NCBI GenBank assembly: GCA_015501595.1
Contig: JADNRX010000109.1
Span: forward strand, 87,472 to 151,471
Source of the DNA: Hymenopellis radicata
Lineage: Eukaryota; Basidiomycota; Agaricomycetes; Agaricales; Physalacriaceae
Length of the DNA: 64,000 nucleotides
Direction: 5' to 3'
Each line of letters begins with the position of its first letter. Position 1 is the stretch's first letter. The position numbers and the translations under genes were made by a program. The notes under the pieces are model-generated. The model made no database searches, was not told the origin of the DNA, and was given only the letters and a program-made list of their open reading frames with translations. Below are positions 23,121-35,600 of the stretch, piece by piece.

Positions 23121-23662
23121 CCCATCTCAAGATTAGCTCTGTAATATTGCACTTGTGCATGTGCTGTGAGCCCTAGGTGATCCCATAGACGCTATTAGGT
23201 TGGGGAACACTGTTCCCAGATGTGGGAAGCTCCAGAATTCGAGCGGGGAACAGATACGATAAGTCACGTGACCGGCGCGATTTCTCCGAATTAGGTGCGC
23301 TCGGCGCTGCGTGCGCCACACTGCCTCGCGAGACAGACAGGGCATCATAAAGCCTCAAATGTATCCCCCTTGTTGTTGCACATTACTTATCGAGGATGTA
23401 TCCTTGGCTTCTTGCATACTCTTCTCAAGAACTATGTACTTATAGAGTATGAGTATGAGTATGAGTTGGGGCTGACCACGCCTGTTGCATAATATATCAA
23501 CAGCCATGGCTCCGCGCTAGCGTGTCCCGGCCACACGCCCGCGGTCGCCAAGCAGTGTCGCATGTGAGTGGGCACTCAAGTTGCCGTCGTTTGCATACAC
23601 CACCAGACGAGTGACGAACGACTGCCAGACCCCATGGCAGCCATCCCAATGCGTCTCCATCT
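23121..23662. other. left flank of the repeat island
   Basis: No gene is supported. A short microsatellite gagtatgagtatgagtatgag lies at 23448-23467. Sequence here does not encode LINE reverse transcriptase, which matters because a LINE fragment abuts the other end of the island. Confidence 0.35.
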
Positions 23663-24190
23663 GGAAAGGCCTATATGCCTTAAGGCGACTTTAAGCAACT
23701 TAAAGTATCTTAAGACGTAAAAAGATAGTAAAGATAAGTAAGCTGCCAAGACGCTTTAGGCTAAGGTTCACGGAGACGTGTACTTTAAAGCATCTTAAGA
23801 CACTCTAAGGCATCCTAAAAGCTCTTAAAAGGCTCTCTACAGTTGACTTAAAGCATGCGTCTCTGTGAACCTTATCCTAAGATGACTTTAGTACGTCTTT
23901 CGGTTGCATAAAAGGCACTCAAAAAGCTCTTAAAAAGCTTTCGAAAGGCTGCATAAAGCAGATGTCTCCATGAACCTTATCCTAAGTGTACTCTACAGCG
24001 CTTCAGAGGTTGTCTACATGCATATTAAAAGCCAATTAAAGGCATCCAAAAGGCACTGCTAAAGCTGTATAACAGCCTCCAAAGTTAGATGTTTACATCA
24101 ACCTTATCTTAAAGATACTACTACAAAGCAATAAAAAAGAAAGCAGAAAAGTCTACTCAAGCTCAAGCACACAAAGGAAGGAAAAGCAGA
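23663..24190. repeat. left subterminal AT-rich repeats
   Basis: About four diverged units of 100-130 bp share the words aaccttatcctaag, gcatcttaa, aaaagctctt and atgtctccatg. One unit (aggttcacggagac near 23767) is inverted relative to the next (gtctctgtgaacctt near 23861). No coding frame is present. Such subterminal arrays are typical transposase-binding regions in DNA transposons, which is an inference here. Confidence 0.55.
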
Positions 24191-24521
24191 TAATGATTAA
24201 TAGTAATATATATACAAACAAAAGACAGGGGTGGTCATACTGGTGCTGCTACTACTCATCCTCAGCAGTGCTCATCCCTCAAGGTCATCATCCCATCCTC
24301 AAGCATCATCATCCTCGTCCTTGGTTGGCTCGTCATCGTCCTTCGTGGGCTTGTCGCCATCATCCTCTCATTGTCGTGGTTCTTGATCGGCTCGATGTCA
24401 TCCTCGGTGGTCCTCGAGGGGCACGATGTGGTCCGACGTTGGCTTGCTGTGGTCCTGGGTGAGCGCGTCGTCGGTGGGCTTGACATGATCCTCAATCTCG
24501 GTGGGGTCAAGTTCGATGTCA

Positions 24522-24731
24522 TCCTCGATGGGCTTGACGTGGTCCTCGATGGGCTTGACGTGGTCCTCGATGGGCTTGACGTGGTCCTCGATGGGCTTGA
24601 CGTGGTCCTCGATGGGCTTGACGTGGTCCTCGATGGGCTTGACGTGGTCCTCGATGGGCTTGACGTGGTCCTCGACGGGCTTGACGTGGTCCTCGATGCG
24701 CTTGACGTGGTCCTCGGTTGGCTTGATGCGA
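24522..24731. repeat. 21-bp minisatellite
   Basis: Ten tandem units of tcctcgatgggcttgacgtgg: the first seven are identical and the last three each carry substitutions. Because 21 is a multiple of 3, every frame is periodic, and long ORFs run through on both strands (heptads such as EDHVKPI on minus, SSMGLTW on plus). Surrounding sequence from 24,260 to 24,890 is made of shorter, decayed versions of the same words (gtcctcgaaggt). No evidence shows that either ORF is a gene. Confidence 0.9.
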
Positions 24732-26933
24732 TCCTCGATGGTCGTAGTCATCATCGTCGTCCTCGAAGGTGAGTCCTCATTGTCCACAAACGGTCGCCTC
24801 TCGTGGTCCTCGAAGGTCAAGGTCCTCGTTGTCCTTGAAGGTGGACTCGTCGTCCTCGAATGTCGGCACGTCATCCTCGAAGGTGGCCTCGTCGTTCGGT
24901 CTTTGCGGTGCGTGATGAAGCAGCCTAGGAAGAGAGAGAAAAAAAATTTAAAAAAATATAAACAAGATGAACCAAGTGACGCACCTGCCCAACTTCCTGC
25001 CAGAATCCAGAATCCACTGAAGTCGCCATGCCAGAGCAGCATCGAAGGGAGAGGAGTGATGTGCGCATAGCAGCATCAAGTTATCAACACTGTGCACAGA
25101 GCAGGCGTGCCCGACGACGGAAATGGGAGTGGTGGTGGTGGTAAGAGAATAAGTCGTCGCCGCGCGCCGATCGGAACTTTAAACCAACCGGCACGTGAGG
25201 CATACGTGGCCTCATGTGCCGGCGGCAGATCAACTTGGCGGAATTTCCTGAGACAAATGAAATTATCGCGCGTGAGGAGGAGGTTGTCGTCGACGCGCCA
25301 TCGACGTTAATTAAATAGAAAAATCAAAAAAAAATGAAACGTACCCAGCTATGCCACGTCGCCAGCAGACGTGGCACTATCCAGGCCCATGTCGTCGCCA
25401 GCAGACAACGCGCCACCCAAAATCCTACCCAACGTGGATACCGGCTGACGGGGACGGGAATTGAGCGAGAAGAAGAGATGGCGGCGCTACAATGTGATAG
25501 ACGCTGACGTCGTCAACGTTCTGACACTGTCGACGGCAGAACAAGAGACAGTATAATAATAAATGTAAAAGCACACGTACCAAGCAGCGCTGCATAAACG
25601 ACACAACGAGCTCTACATTAGATTCACTTGGCTGATCTGCCCCGCCGTGGTCGCCATCGTTGTATATGAACTTTTGCGGCCTCGTTGGAGGGCTTACGCG
25701 TCCAGCGGGGCCTCCGGGGCTCTTCAAGCCCGCGAATGCACGAAAAGAAAGAGAAAGAAAGTGTAGATGTGACGAGAAGAATGCCAGGAAGACCCGCGTC
25801 CCATGGTCGGGTCGTCGGGGTCCAGGCATCGAGAGATGGTGGTGGTTAGAGTAAGATCAAGCAGTCGATCACAAGAGCCATGTAAGGCATTCTGCAACGG
25901 ATCGTTTGAGCAAGTACAACGTACCGCAACTAGCGGCCACTCTAAATTGAGCTCTAATCGATCAATGACATTGTGGGGTGTATATCCTATGGAAATTTGA
26001 GGAGCCGAGGATGTTCAGCGCACTGGAGCGCACGATTTCACGTTGTCCAGATGGTATACTATCTACGTAAGCTTAATTCCATGTCGGGATGCAATATTAT
26101 TACCAGAATTTCTGTTTGTACATATAATATAAGTATACTACATGATATCCCGATGTTTAAATTACGACTCCGAGGCCGTCGACGCTGTCCCGAGCGTCGA
26201 CGAGCTCATTCCGTTCGCGATCGGATGTCCGATCCGAACAACCCGGAGAGTGATCGAATCCTGTTCGCCATTGTTAACTCTCCCTTAGACCACCACCATC
26301 AAGGCATTTCCTGCCTCGTCGACCCCGCCACCCTTCTCCTTGGTGCTGGCACCATCTTTCCTCTTGTTTCTTCCGCTCTGGACCTTGGATCGTCGAAATA
26401 GAGCCGAGGAACGACCTCCTGCAGATGACGGCAAGCTGCGACCGACTCTGAGTCGTCGCCTGTGGGCAAGGAGAGCGACTTTGAGTCGTCGCCTGTGGTA
26501 GGAGAGACTTTGCGTCGTCTCCCCCTGAAAAGGACAAAAATGGTTGCGGGCTTGAAGAGCCCAAGCCCTCCAACGAGGCGGCTTATCAACGAAGTGGTGT
26601 GGTGACGGCGATAGCGGCGGCAACGGCGACGACGACGTGGAGAGGTTTCAGCACAGCAAGCGCCGAACCCGTGCTGAATGGAGGACTTTGTTCTGTGTGT
26701 ATAGGTGCGCTTACTCTTGTCGTCGACTACTTTCTCAAAATTAATCACCTTGTGCTCTAGCTTGTCCTTCCCGGCGCCCAGCGTCGCCGCATCCTTCAGC
26801 CTGTGTCCGTATTCGCCGACTTTGCTGTAGTGCGACGAGGCCAAAAGCGTTTTGAGGACGTGTTGCCCGACAGGACAGGATGGGTGGACAGTGACTCCGA
26901 AGGAGGCTTAGAGAGCACGTTCTGCTAGGATAG
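24732..26933. other. repeat-island interior, no supported gene
   Basis: About 2.2 kb with scattered open frames, none recognised. An inverted repeat pairs 25677-25737 (ctcgttggagggctt...gctcttcaagcccgc) with 26543-26577; the left copy has about 22 extra bases in the middle. One minus-strand frame (26299-26844) has a charged segment HRLKDAATLGAGKDKLEHK that could be a gene fragment, but it matches no family I know. Confidence 0.3.
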
Positions 26934-27602
26934 GTGCGTCCTTCGTCGTATCTTTTTCCCCACTCTGACACCATTGAAGATGATACCGCGTTCACGAGTC
27001 CCCGCTGTTCGAAATGGCGGCGTCCATTTCCTGCCGTTTCGTCACGACTCACCATGCTTGTTATCATCGGCCCAGCGCCTCAGCAGCAGGCAGCCTCTTT
27101 CCCGGGCCATGGTCATGGAGACCGACTTTACCAGCCTGTGCACAGGCCCCAGACGACCAGCAAACGTGCAAGTAGTCGAAGCGGTAGCAAGAAGCTATAT
27201 CCGCTGGATACTCCGGGAGCCCCTCGCACGTACGGGAATGGCGACGCTAATTCTTGTCCAGACCATTACTGTCACCACAACCTCCACCTAGTCTCGTATT
27301 ACACGTCGGAAGATATTCGTTCTGGGAAACTCATGGTATGTCCATCGATAGGAAACCTCTTGAATTCCGACTGACACCGACCTTCCAGCGACCTTGTTGT
27401 CGGGCTGATATTATGAGTGCATATGCCTCCGCATATCTTCCAATTGACCAATTTTCGCGTACCTCCCAAAACCGAAATTGGCCCCGACGGAAAGCCACGA
27501 TTTGTGTAAGTCTTCCCTTTTGGCCCTCGTAACAGGCGGCCCATTGAACAGGTTACAGGACGGAGCCTGAGGACGCTGAGCCCAATATCGAGCCAAAGGT
27601 GG
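26934..27602 (+). pseudogene. fragment of an unrecognised gene, left of the retrotransposon
   Basis: Open segments with good codon texture: one includes GPAPQQQAASFPGHGHG and LYPLDTPGAPRTYGNGD and runs to SEDIRSGKLM before a GTATGT donor near 27333. Another, near 27424-27510, reads PPHIFQLTNFRVPPKTEIGP. After an intron ending ..GTAACAG or ..GAACAG the frame reaches EPEDAEPNIEPKV at the retrotransposon junction. The downstream part resumes at 37864, so the LTR element inserted into this locus. No domain is recognised, and exon joins are uncertain. Confidence 0.3.
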
Positions 27603-27998
27603 TGTTATGGATGACACTGCTGCCACGTGGTATAGCGCTAACTCGGTGACACCGGTGTCAGTTTCTTAGCACTCATAGATATTATTAGATCATAGTCATG
27701 CGTCGAGTATCTTCTTTTCCCTTCTACGTATTTCTCCTACTTTCTCAACTTTTAGTACTTAAATCTGATTGTATTAGCTAGAATGTTATCTTACAACTTG
27801 CTTACAACAACCATCTGCACTACGTGCACCCACTCATAAGTCGAAACCGGCACCTGCTACGAAGCAGTGCCATCTCTATCGATTCGTGAGTCTCTCGGTG
27901 TCATCACACCGAACCTAACCAACATCATCAAAGGTAAAACTTTGATTCTCATTCGAGTACTCTGACTACTACGTTACAGATACTCGACATTCCTAACA
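27603..27998 (+). repeat. 5' LTR
   Basis: Starts tgttatgg and ends cctaaca; 396 bp, matching the 3' LTR at 37463-37858 base for base as far as I can see. It should contain the element's promoter and transcription start. The primer-binding site should begin within a few bases (27999-28016, ctggtggacacattggga), but I cannot match it to a tRNA 3' end with confidence. Confidence 0.95.
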
Positions 27999-28149
27999 CT
28001 GGTGGACACATTGGGAACGACATCTACGAGACTCGTTCTACTTACAGCATCATTTGTTACTACACCCTTGTTCGAATCGAATACCCTATTCTATTCCGAC
28101 AATCTATACTCATTACAGATCAATCGATTCCTGACTCTAAGACACTACT

Positions 28150-31100
28150 ATGTCGGGCGCAGCTCAGACTTCGACCGATCCACCACCGCGACCGCGCTAT
28201 CCTCGTCAACGTGCTTCAGACGTTTTTCGTACGGGCCTGGGTGAAGATCGCACAGGTGGTCATCCTCAACATTTTCAATACTCCAGCTGGAAGGAAATAA
28301 AGGCTAGGATTCGAGATTCCAATACAGCTGCTAAACACGCGGCAGGTATTCATGAAGACGCCTCTACTCATGCCTCGGATGCCACCGACTTTCCTGTGTT
28401 TACCGATTACAGTGCCGAAGTACCTGATCCTCTTCACATCGACCTGAAAACAATAACCGATGACGAAGTGGATATAGCGACAGCTCACCCTTATCAATAT
28501 CTTGTCGAAGAGAACGACGAGTCTGTGCTTGATCGAAGGGATGAAGCCTTGCAAATCCTAGAAGACCATGGCATGCTGACCATCAACAATCTCAGGCAGT
28601 GCTCATCAAGACAGTACAAGAAAACCTTTGCTCCTGAATTCCGTCAACTGGAAATCCTATTCAGAAACGTCCAGTGTACCAACATCACTGATGCCGATGG
28701 TCAACGTCAAGTCTTTCGTCTACATCAAGAAGCGTTTGATGCACTAGCAGCGCGTCTAGTAAAGCGACGTCATTACGCTTTGGAATCCCTTGCTCAGTTC
28801 GGACGTGACAATCTGCCAACTGTCAGATGGGGACCTCACGGAGATGTCACGGCATGGATGGAAGCAATGGATTTCGAATTAAATTGCGTATTGTATATTG
28901 CACTATTAGAAACCATGCTATATGAATTGGATTACTATCACGACTGGAAGACAGGAATGCCGAGAGGACCTACCATAGACGATAGCGATATGCTGCCCGC
29001 GGAAGGTTTTTCAACTGGTCCCAAAGGTATGAGCTGGGCTGATCTTCGAAGACGATCTAGTGGTATGCCAATCTACGGTGACAGCGCGAGCACCGCTAGA
29101 CAACAACGAGGTAGAGGAATATCCGGATTCGGCAGTAATTGGTTCTCTCCCACAAGCAGACCTGGATATCAGCGAGTGCCTCGGGACTCCCTACCTGGAA
29201 GGCAGCCTCCGAAACAAAGAGGAGGAGGACCACCCAGCGGTGGAGGCTCTGGCGATGAATCAGATTCAGGCCGACGACCGAACAATCCTCCAAGAAGACC
29301 GAAACGAGGAAACAATGGAAATCCAGGCGATCCAGGCGATCCAGATGACGGCGACAACAACGGTAATAATAACGGAAGTCGACCGGGATCGCGTAACAGT
29401 CGTCCTACGGGAGGTCCAAACAACACGAGTTCCAACAATACTAGTAAGTCGTATGAGGCACATTTCGATCCAAAGTTTAAAATCTCAGACATACCCGGAT
29501 GGGACGGTGATACGGACCATATCGTGAAGTGGCTGTTGAAGGTCGACGACTTTGCCGATCTGAGTGAGCGCATGAGACTACAATTAGGAAAATGGGTACC
29601 TAAACGGTTCACCGAGGCAGCCGACAGTTGGTATTACTCACTGCCGCGAGAAATTCGCAGCAGAGCGGAAGCTGACTGGGATTCTCTACGCGATCTCATC
29701 ACACAGTTCTGGATGAACCGTAAGTGGTGGGAACGCCAAAAGAAACGCGCGCGAAACTCGGCTTACCGAGAAAACGGTCACCGCGCGGAGACACCTAGCC
29801 AGTACTTCATTCGAAAGTTGGATTTACTTAATATCGCTTTCGAGCTAGATAATCTGGAAATAATCAGTGAAATCATGAATGGTGTACCTGATTCTTGGGA
29901 AACTATACTGAACACTGAGATGTACGAGGACCCGTACGAACTTCAGAGCAGCATCCGGTACCATGAAGAGACCCTTCTCGGATTGGCCACCCCGCGGCGT
30001 TTCACTTCCTACAACGCATCAACAGAAGTTGATGACAGGAACATAGAAGACGACTACTCACGCGGTAACAGTCCGATTCCGTCAGCACGGGTTCATCTTG
30101 TTGGCGCATCCTCTAAATTTCCCGAACCACAGTTCCCAAAAGATGACTCAAACGTCACGCAAAAGGGTCTCACCCCAAAAGCGAAAGGCGCTCGACCGTG
30201 TCGTCACTGCGGTAGTGAGCTACATTGGGATAGAGAATGTAAGCACCATAACCAAGGGATGAGGAATGCACGTACTCGTCTCGCCCACGCGGACACAGAA
30301 CTTCTAAATGCGATTGACGAGTATGACGCGTTATACTACGCCGTAGCGGACGAACTCGAACAGTCGGGTTTTGAAGAGGCCCTTCAGACTAGCAAATCGT
30401 CAGTCTTCCATGCGAGGACAGATCGAGAGACCCTGGAGGGCATCAACAAGGTCGAGCCAGTTGAGATTCAAGAAAACCCCGTACCGGAGTCAGAAACGCC
30501 ATCGGAACGGAAAGCATACAACACGATGACCGCTTGTAAACCATTCTACGAGAAGCCGGCACTAAATCGTCGTTCTAGAAGGAAGTTAGCTAAGGACATA
30601 ACTAGAGTATTGCATGTTAAACATGACTTACCGGGCAGTGACCCGGATAAACCTCTGGTTGAATTAGTTCAACTCAAAGCAAGACCGTCCGGATGTACGT
30701 TCCTTGGCAGTACTGCTACCGAGTCCGAAGCACGCATAAACGGACACGACCTCATCAAAGTTGTTGTCGACTCGGGATCCGATATCACGCTGATATCCAG
30801 CGAGGTACTGAGAGAATTATCAACCTCGCCTAGGATCAAGCTTGGGCAGGAAGTAAATCTGATTCAAGTAACTGGTCAAACATCAATTTCAGGGTATGTA
30901 AACGTCAACCTCACCTTTGATACTGATGACGGACCCGTCCAGATGAATGTTGACGCCTACGTTGTTAAAGGAATGTCGACACCATTCATCTTGGGCAACG
31001 ACTTCGCTGATCAATACTCAATATCGATCATTCGAAGGGGGGGCAAGACGTACTTATCGTTTGCTGACACCGGTCGAGAATTGGAGGTCCAGAATTCAAT

Positions 31101-34100
31101 GTCGCCTTCCTTAACCGACCTTGACGGAAACACGTTTCGCGTCCTAGCCAGAAAACCGGATTCGCCGGCGGTTCGAAGACTACAAGCACACAGAAAAGCG
31201 AAGAAACGACGACAGCAATTGAAGAGAAGCGCCATACGTGGAGAAGTTCGGGCAAAAGAGCGCGTTGTCATTGCGCCGGAGACTTGCAGACAAGTAGTGG
31301 TAGACGTGCAAATACCGCGTTTTCAAGACAGTCTGTTTGTGGAGAGAATGATTAAAGAAGATAAGAGCGGGCAGCAAATTTATGGCTCACCAGACGTGCT
31401 AATTTCTCGCGAATTTTTATCCATTCCCATCTCCAACTTCTCCAACATGCCTATTACCATCTCCATCGGCGAAGTGGTCGGACACGCTCATAATCCTCGT
31501 AACTGGCTGGATCGTCCAGGACACAGTGCAGTCGAAACACGAAAACGCGAAGCCTACGCGCAATTTCTCAAGAACATAGTGGAAGAAAGAGGACGAGCTA
31601 TGAAGACCGACACAGCCACATCTGATCAAACCCGGATCGCGGGATCGGCAGCAATAACTTCTTCCTCGGAGATTACATCCAAGGCACATCGCAATGCTAC
31701 CTCGCCCGATGACCCTGCCGCTGAGGATCCTGTAGAAGGAGGACCAAAGACAGCGGAAGTTCCACCTGATCCTGTTGCTCGCTCGGATTTTCTTGGATCC
31801 GTTGGGATATCGCCAACCTTGACATCAGAACAGCGGCAAGCCCTCGAAAACGTGCTGCTCGAGAATCAAAGCGCATTCGGTCTCGATGGGCGACTAGGCA
31901 ATCATGACACCCAAGTGGAAATCACGCTGAAACCAAACGCGACTCCGGTATCGCTACCTCCCTTCCCAGCCTCACCGCTAAATCGTGAGGTCATGGACAA
32001 ACAAATGGACTCATGGATCAAGCTCGGGGTCATCGAACCTTCAACAAGTCCATGGGGAGCACCCGGATTCATTACTTACCGAAATGGTAAGCCCCGTATG
32101 GTCATTGACTTCCGACGGCTGAATGCGATGGTAGTATCAGACGAATTTCCTTTACCGCGTCAAGAAGACATCACGCAAGCTTTGGCAGGCGCACAATGGC
32201 TCACAACGTTAGACGCATTGTCTGGGTTCACTCAACTGAGCGTTCACCCGGATTCTCGACCACCACTGGCATTCCGAACGCATCGTGGTCTCTGGCAATT
32301 TGCACGAATGCCATTTGGGTATAGGAATGGCAGACCAAGTGTGTTCCAACGCGTAATGCAGAAGGTCTTAGCACCGTTCCTCTGGATCTTCGCACTCGTT
32401 TACATTGACGATGTGGTGATCTTCTCATTGACCTTTGAAGAACACCTACAGCACGTCGACCTAGTCTTGAAAGCGATCGCGGATTCAGGAATTACTCTGG
32501 CACCGGCTAAGTGTCATTTCGCTTTCCAATCTTTACTCTTACTCGGGCAAAAGGTATCTCGACTCGGAATGTCGACACACCGAGAGAAAGTAGAAGCCAT
32601 CATGCTCCTAGAGGCCCCGCGAAACGTGCAAGAACTACAGACTTTCCTAGGTATGATTGTTTATTTTTCATCTTACATCCCTTTTTATGCATGGATCGCT
32701 CACCCACTGTTTCAGCTTCTCAAGAAAGGTGTACCATGGCAATGGACCGAGCTTCACGAAGAAGCGTTCACTTTGTGTAAGCAGGTGCTCTCGCACGCAC
32801 CTGTTCGCGGGTACGCGATGATGGGACTACCGTACCGTGTATACACACTGGCAGATGCCTGTGATTACGGATTGGCCGGAATATTACAACAAGTTCAACC
32901 AATCTTAGTGCGCGATTTAAAGGGGACAAAGATCTTTGAGAAGCTTGCTGAGGCGCACGCAAAAGGGGAACCAATTCCGCGACTAGTCACTTCGATTTCA
33001 AAGGAACAGGATGATGTGCCTGCACCAGGGAACTGGGCAGAAAACTTTGAGGAAACCACAGTTTACGTCGAACGTGTCGTAGCGTACTGGTCTCGAGTAC
33101 TTAAGTCGCCCGAGCGAAACTATTCCCCGACGGAACGCGAAGCTCTTGCACTCAAAGAAGCTCTCATCAAGTTTCAACCGTACATCGAAGGCGAACAAAT
33201 TCTCGCCATTACAGACCATGCCGCGCTTACATGGAGTCGTACATATCAGAACGTGAATCGAAGACTGCTTACTTGGGGAATGGTGTTCTCCGCCTTCCCA
33301 AACTTACGCATCATCCATCGTGCGGGTCGCGTTCACTCCAACGTTGACCCAATCTCGCGACTACGGCGACGTCTTCCTCCTCAATCTGGCCCGATCTCAG
33401 ACACTATACAAGCCGTCAGTCTGGCTCGAGAAGACGAAGACCCTGTGAAACAACTGTATGAGAAATTCGGACATCGATTTGAACAGAAAATACTCACGCT
33501 AGCAGAAAAGCACATGAACACGGTCGACAACCCGTCACCTGCTGACACCGCCGTTGATTTTGGCGAAGTTCCTGTTGCGAACGCTGGGGGGGTAGATGCC
33601 TCAGTAAAATATATTTCTGCACGGAACTATAGCGTTCTCATCAACACGAACGAAGAAGAAATCAACAATTGGCGTGAGGCGTACCAGCTCGACCCGCACT
33701 TTCACGATTTCATCGAATCAATTCAGTCTCCAAACGCGCATATCACGCCAAAGTACCCACAGTACTCTTACAGCGACGAAGGCTTGATTTTCTTCGAAGA
33801 TTCGAATGGTAACAATCGCCTATGTGTACCAAAATCATTGAGAATCGATCTCATGAAACAAGTACATGACTCACTCACCGAATCTGCACACGCGGGTTAC
33901 CATAGGTGCTATAACCGTCTTGCAGCGACGCATTACTGGCCGGGCATGTCTCGCGACTTGAAGCGTTTCGTTAGCACATGTGATATCTGCCAAAAAGTTA
34001 AGCCAAGTCGGTTCGGAAAGGCAGGACTCTTACAACCCATTCCCATTCCATCTAAACCATTTGAAGTTGTCACAATGGACTTCATTCCCGAACTTCCTAT

Positions 34101-35316
34101 ATCCGAAGGGTATGACAATGTGCTAGTAATAGTCGACAAACTCACTAAATTCGGATTATTCATACCCTGTCAAACCACCATCAATCAAGAGGAGACCGCG
34201 GCCTTGTTTTTCAAACACGTTGTGTGCCAATACGGTATTCCACGACAAATCATCTCTGATCGTGACTCGAGATGGAAAGGCGCGTTCTGGAAGGAGGTAT
34301 GTGAGTTAATGGGATCACAGCGGGCATTAACCACGTCGTACCATCCACAAGCCGATGGTCAGACCGAGGTTTTGAATCAAACGCTGGAAATAGCGCTACG
34401 CGCCTACGTAAATCCTCAACGCGACGACTGGGCGAAGTACCTAGATGGATTTAGTCTGTCTTACAATTCTACCCCTCACACAAGTCACGGATACGCACCG
34501 GCATTTCTGCTGTACGGATATCTGCCGGTCACCGAGTCAACTCTGTTAGCCAACCCCAGTTACGTTCCGCGGACCATAGGAGAAACCGTAGCTGCGGGCG
34601 CCGAACCAGATAACGTGCACTTGACGCACGAGAACGATACCGCCGTAGATTTCGTTGAACAATTTGAAGCCGCGAGAACGAGTGCGAAAGATGCACTAAG
34701 TGTAAGCCGAGCATACCAAGAACGAGCCTACAATCAGGGTAAGCGAGTAATTGAATTTGAGGAAGGAGACCTCGTCAAGTTGAACCCTCATTCGCTCGAC
34801 ATGATTCGTTCATTGAGAGGCAAAGGAAAGAAACTCGTGGTAAAATGGGATGGTCCCTTCGAAGTAGTAAGGAAAATCAGTCCGATCACTTATCAACTTA
34901 GATTACCGGAGGCTTATCTCATCCATCCGATCATCAACATTGCTCATCTCGAAAAATACCATCCATCACCACCAGAATTCGGATCTCGTCCTTCCAAACA
35001 GCTACGACCAGACGATTTTGCGGAGTTCGAGGAACACGAAGAAGTTGAAGCAATAGTGGGCGAACGGTTTTTCAAGGGTACAGGTAAGCAACGGAGAATC
35101 CGAAAATACAAAGTGCATTTCAAAGGATTTCCAAGCAGCCACGACCAGTGGAAAACACGACGCCAACTCGGAGGCGCGCTTGAAGTCTTAGACACCTGGG
35201 AGAATAGACCCAAGGGACAGTCGGCACCTATTAATTTCGGAGGTATCACGGACCTGAGTCCCGACACTGGCGCGGCACAAAGTCTTTCCAAACGCGAGCA
35301 GCGTACGCGCTCCTGA
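28150..35316 (+). CDS. Gag-Pol polyprotein of the chromovirus
   Basis: One uninterrupted ORF of 2388 codons. Gag includes a Gly/Asn/Pro-rich stretch (residues about 335-430), a capsid-like region, and a CCHC knuckle [14 protein letters not shown] near residue 683. The aspartic protease has [12 protein letters not shown] near 871. RT has the YIDDVVIF box near 1417, and RNase H includes TDHAALTW near 1687. Integrase has the H2C2 finger ([13 protein letters not shown]...CDICQ, near 1905-1945) and D-D-E residues at MDF, SDRDSRW and GQTEVLNQ (near 1975, 2035, 2069). The C-terminus has a chromodomain ([15 protein letters not shown], near 2320). Gag and Pol lie in one frame with no visible shift site, so separate Gag would need processing or another mechanism. 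RT motif [18 protein letters not shown] departs from the common MPFGLTNAPATFQ. Confidence 0.95.
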   Translation: MSGAAQTSTDPPPRPRYPRQRASDVFRTGLGEDRTGGHPQHFQYSSWKEIKARIRDSNTAAKHAAGIHEDASTHASDATDFPVFTDYSAEVPDPLHIDLKTITDDEVDIATAHPYQYLVEENDESVLDRRDEALQILEDHGMLTINNLRQCSSRQYKKTFAPEFRQLEILFRNVQCTNITDADGQRQVFRLHQEAFDALAARLVKRRHYALESLAQFGRDNLPTVRWGPHGDVTAWMEAMDFELNCVLYIALLETMLYELDYYHDWKTGMPRGPTIDDSDMLPAEGFSTGPKGMSWADLRRRSSGMPIYGDSASTARQQRGRGISGFGSNWFSPTSRPGYQRVPRDSLPGRQPPKQRGGGPPSGGGSGDESDSGRRPNNPPRRPKRGNNGNPGDPGDPDDGDNNGNNNGSRPGSRNSRPTGGPNNTSSNNTSKSYEAHFDPKFKISDIPGWDGDTDHIVKWLLKVDDFADLSERMRLQLGKWVPKRFTEAADSWYYSLPREIRSRAEADWDSLRDLITQFWMNRKWWERQKKRARNSAYRENGHRAETPSQYFIRKLDLLNIAFELDNLEIISEIMNGVPDSWETILNTEMYEDPYELQSSIRYHEETLLGLATPRRFTSYNASTEVDDRNIEDDYSRGNSPIPSARVHLVGASSKFPEPQFPKDDSNVTQKGLTPKAKGARPCRHCGSELHWDRECKHHNQGMRNARTRLAHADTELLNAIDEYDALYYAVADELEQSGFEEALQTSKSSVFHARTDRETLEGINKVEPVEIQENPVPESETPSERKAYNTMTACKPFYEKPALNRRSRRKLAKDITRVLHVKHDLPGSDPDKPLVELVQLKARPSGCTFLGSTATESEARINGHDLIKVVVDSGSDITLISSEVLRELSTSPRIKLGQEVNLIQVTGQTSISGYVNVNLTFDTDDGPVQMNVDAYVVKGMSTPFILGNDFADQYSISIIRRGGKTYLSFADTGRELEVQNSMSPSLTDLDGNTFRVLARKPDSPAVRRLQAHRKAKKRRQQLKRSAIRGEVRAKERVVIAPETCRQVVVDVQIPRFQDSLFVERMIKEDKSGQQIYGSPDVLISREFLSIPISNFSNMPITISIGEVVGHAHNPRNWLDRPGHSAVETRKREAYAQFLKNIVEERGRAMKTDTATSDQTRIAGSAAITSSSEITSKAHRNATSPDDPAAEDPVEGGPKTAEVPPDPVARSDFLGSVGISPTLTSEQRQALENVLLENQSAFGLDGRLGNHDTQVEITLKPNATPVSLPPFPASPLNREVMDKQMDSWIKLGVIEPSTSPWGAPGFITYRNGKPRMVIDFRRLNAMVVSDEFPLPRQEDITQALAGAQWLTTLDALSGFTQLSVHPDSRPPLAFRTHRGLWQFARMPFGYRNGRPSVFQRVMQKVLAPFLWIFALVYIDDVVIFSLTFEEHLQHVDLVLKAIADSGITLAPAKCHFAFQSLLLLGQKVSRLGMSTHREKVEAIMLLEAPRNVQELQTFLGMIVYFSSYIPFYAWIAHPLFQLLKKGVPWQWTELHEEAFTLCKQVLSHAPVRGYAMMGLPYRVYTLADACDYGLAGILQQVQPILVRDLKGTKIFEKLAEAHAKGEPIPRLVTSISKEQDDVPAPGNWAENFEETTVYVERVVAYWSRVLKSPERNYSPTEREALALKEALIKFQPYIEGEQILAITDHAALTWSRTYQNVNRRLLTWGMVFSAFPNLRIIHRAGRVHSNVDPISRLRRRLPPQSGPISDTIQAVSLAREDEDPVKQLYEKFGHRFEQKILTLAEKHMNTVDNPSPADTAVDFGEVPVANAGGVDASVKYISARNYSVLINTNEEEINNWREAYQLDPHFHDFIESIQSPNAHITPKYPQYSYSDEGLIFFEDSNGNNRLCVPKSLRIDLMKQVHDSLTESAHAGYHRCYNRLAATHYWPGMSRDLKRFVSTCDICQKVKPSRFGKAGLLQPIPIPSKPFEVVTMDFIPELPISEGYDNVLVIVDKLTKFGLFIPCQTTINQEETAALFFKHVVCQYGIPRQIISDRDSRWKGAFWKEVCELMGSQRALTTSYHPQADGQTEVLNQTLEIALRAYVNPQRDDWAKYLDGFSLSYNSTPHTSHGYAPAFLLYGYLPVTESTLLANPSYVPRTIGETVAAGAEPDNVHLTHENDTAVDFVEQFEAARTSAKDALSVSRAYQERAYNQGKRVIEFEEGDLVKLNPHSLDMIRSLRGKGKKLVVKWDGPFEVVRKISPITYQLRLPEAYLIHPIINIAHLEKYHPSPPEFGSRPSKQLRPDDFAEFEEHEEVEAIVGERFFKGTGKQRRIRKYKVHFKGFPSSHDQWKTRRQLGGALEVLDTWENRPKGQSAPINFGGITDLSPDTGAAQSLSKREQRTRS

Positions 35317-35600
35317 GGCCAACGCGTTATGCGACCACTTCACATCTCTGATCCATCCTTTGCATGTTCATTCTCGATCTTCACATCCCCAATCTCTCAA
35401 GGCGTCAACACGAGGCGCATCCATTTAAAAGATGTCTGCGAGTTCGCAGTATTTATCAAGGTCTTCCACATACAGCGTGTCTATCCCATCGGCGCACTTC
35501 GACAGCATCTACTTCCTTATCTGAAAACCAAGCAAACACCATTACACGCGGTACGCATCAGATCCATCATGCAAACTCATCTTCTAATCCAACGAGACAG

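Noticed and set aside
24398..25042. 214-residue minus-strand ORF with EDHVKPI heptads as a real coiled or repeat protein
   Set aside because: The period comes from a 21-bp minisatellite that is open on both strands; the remainder of the ORF has no protein-like features.
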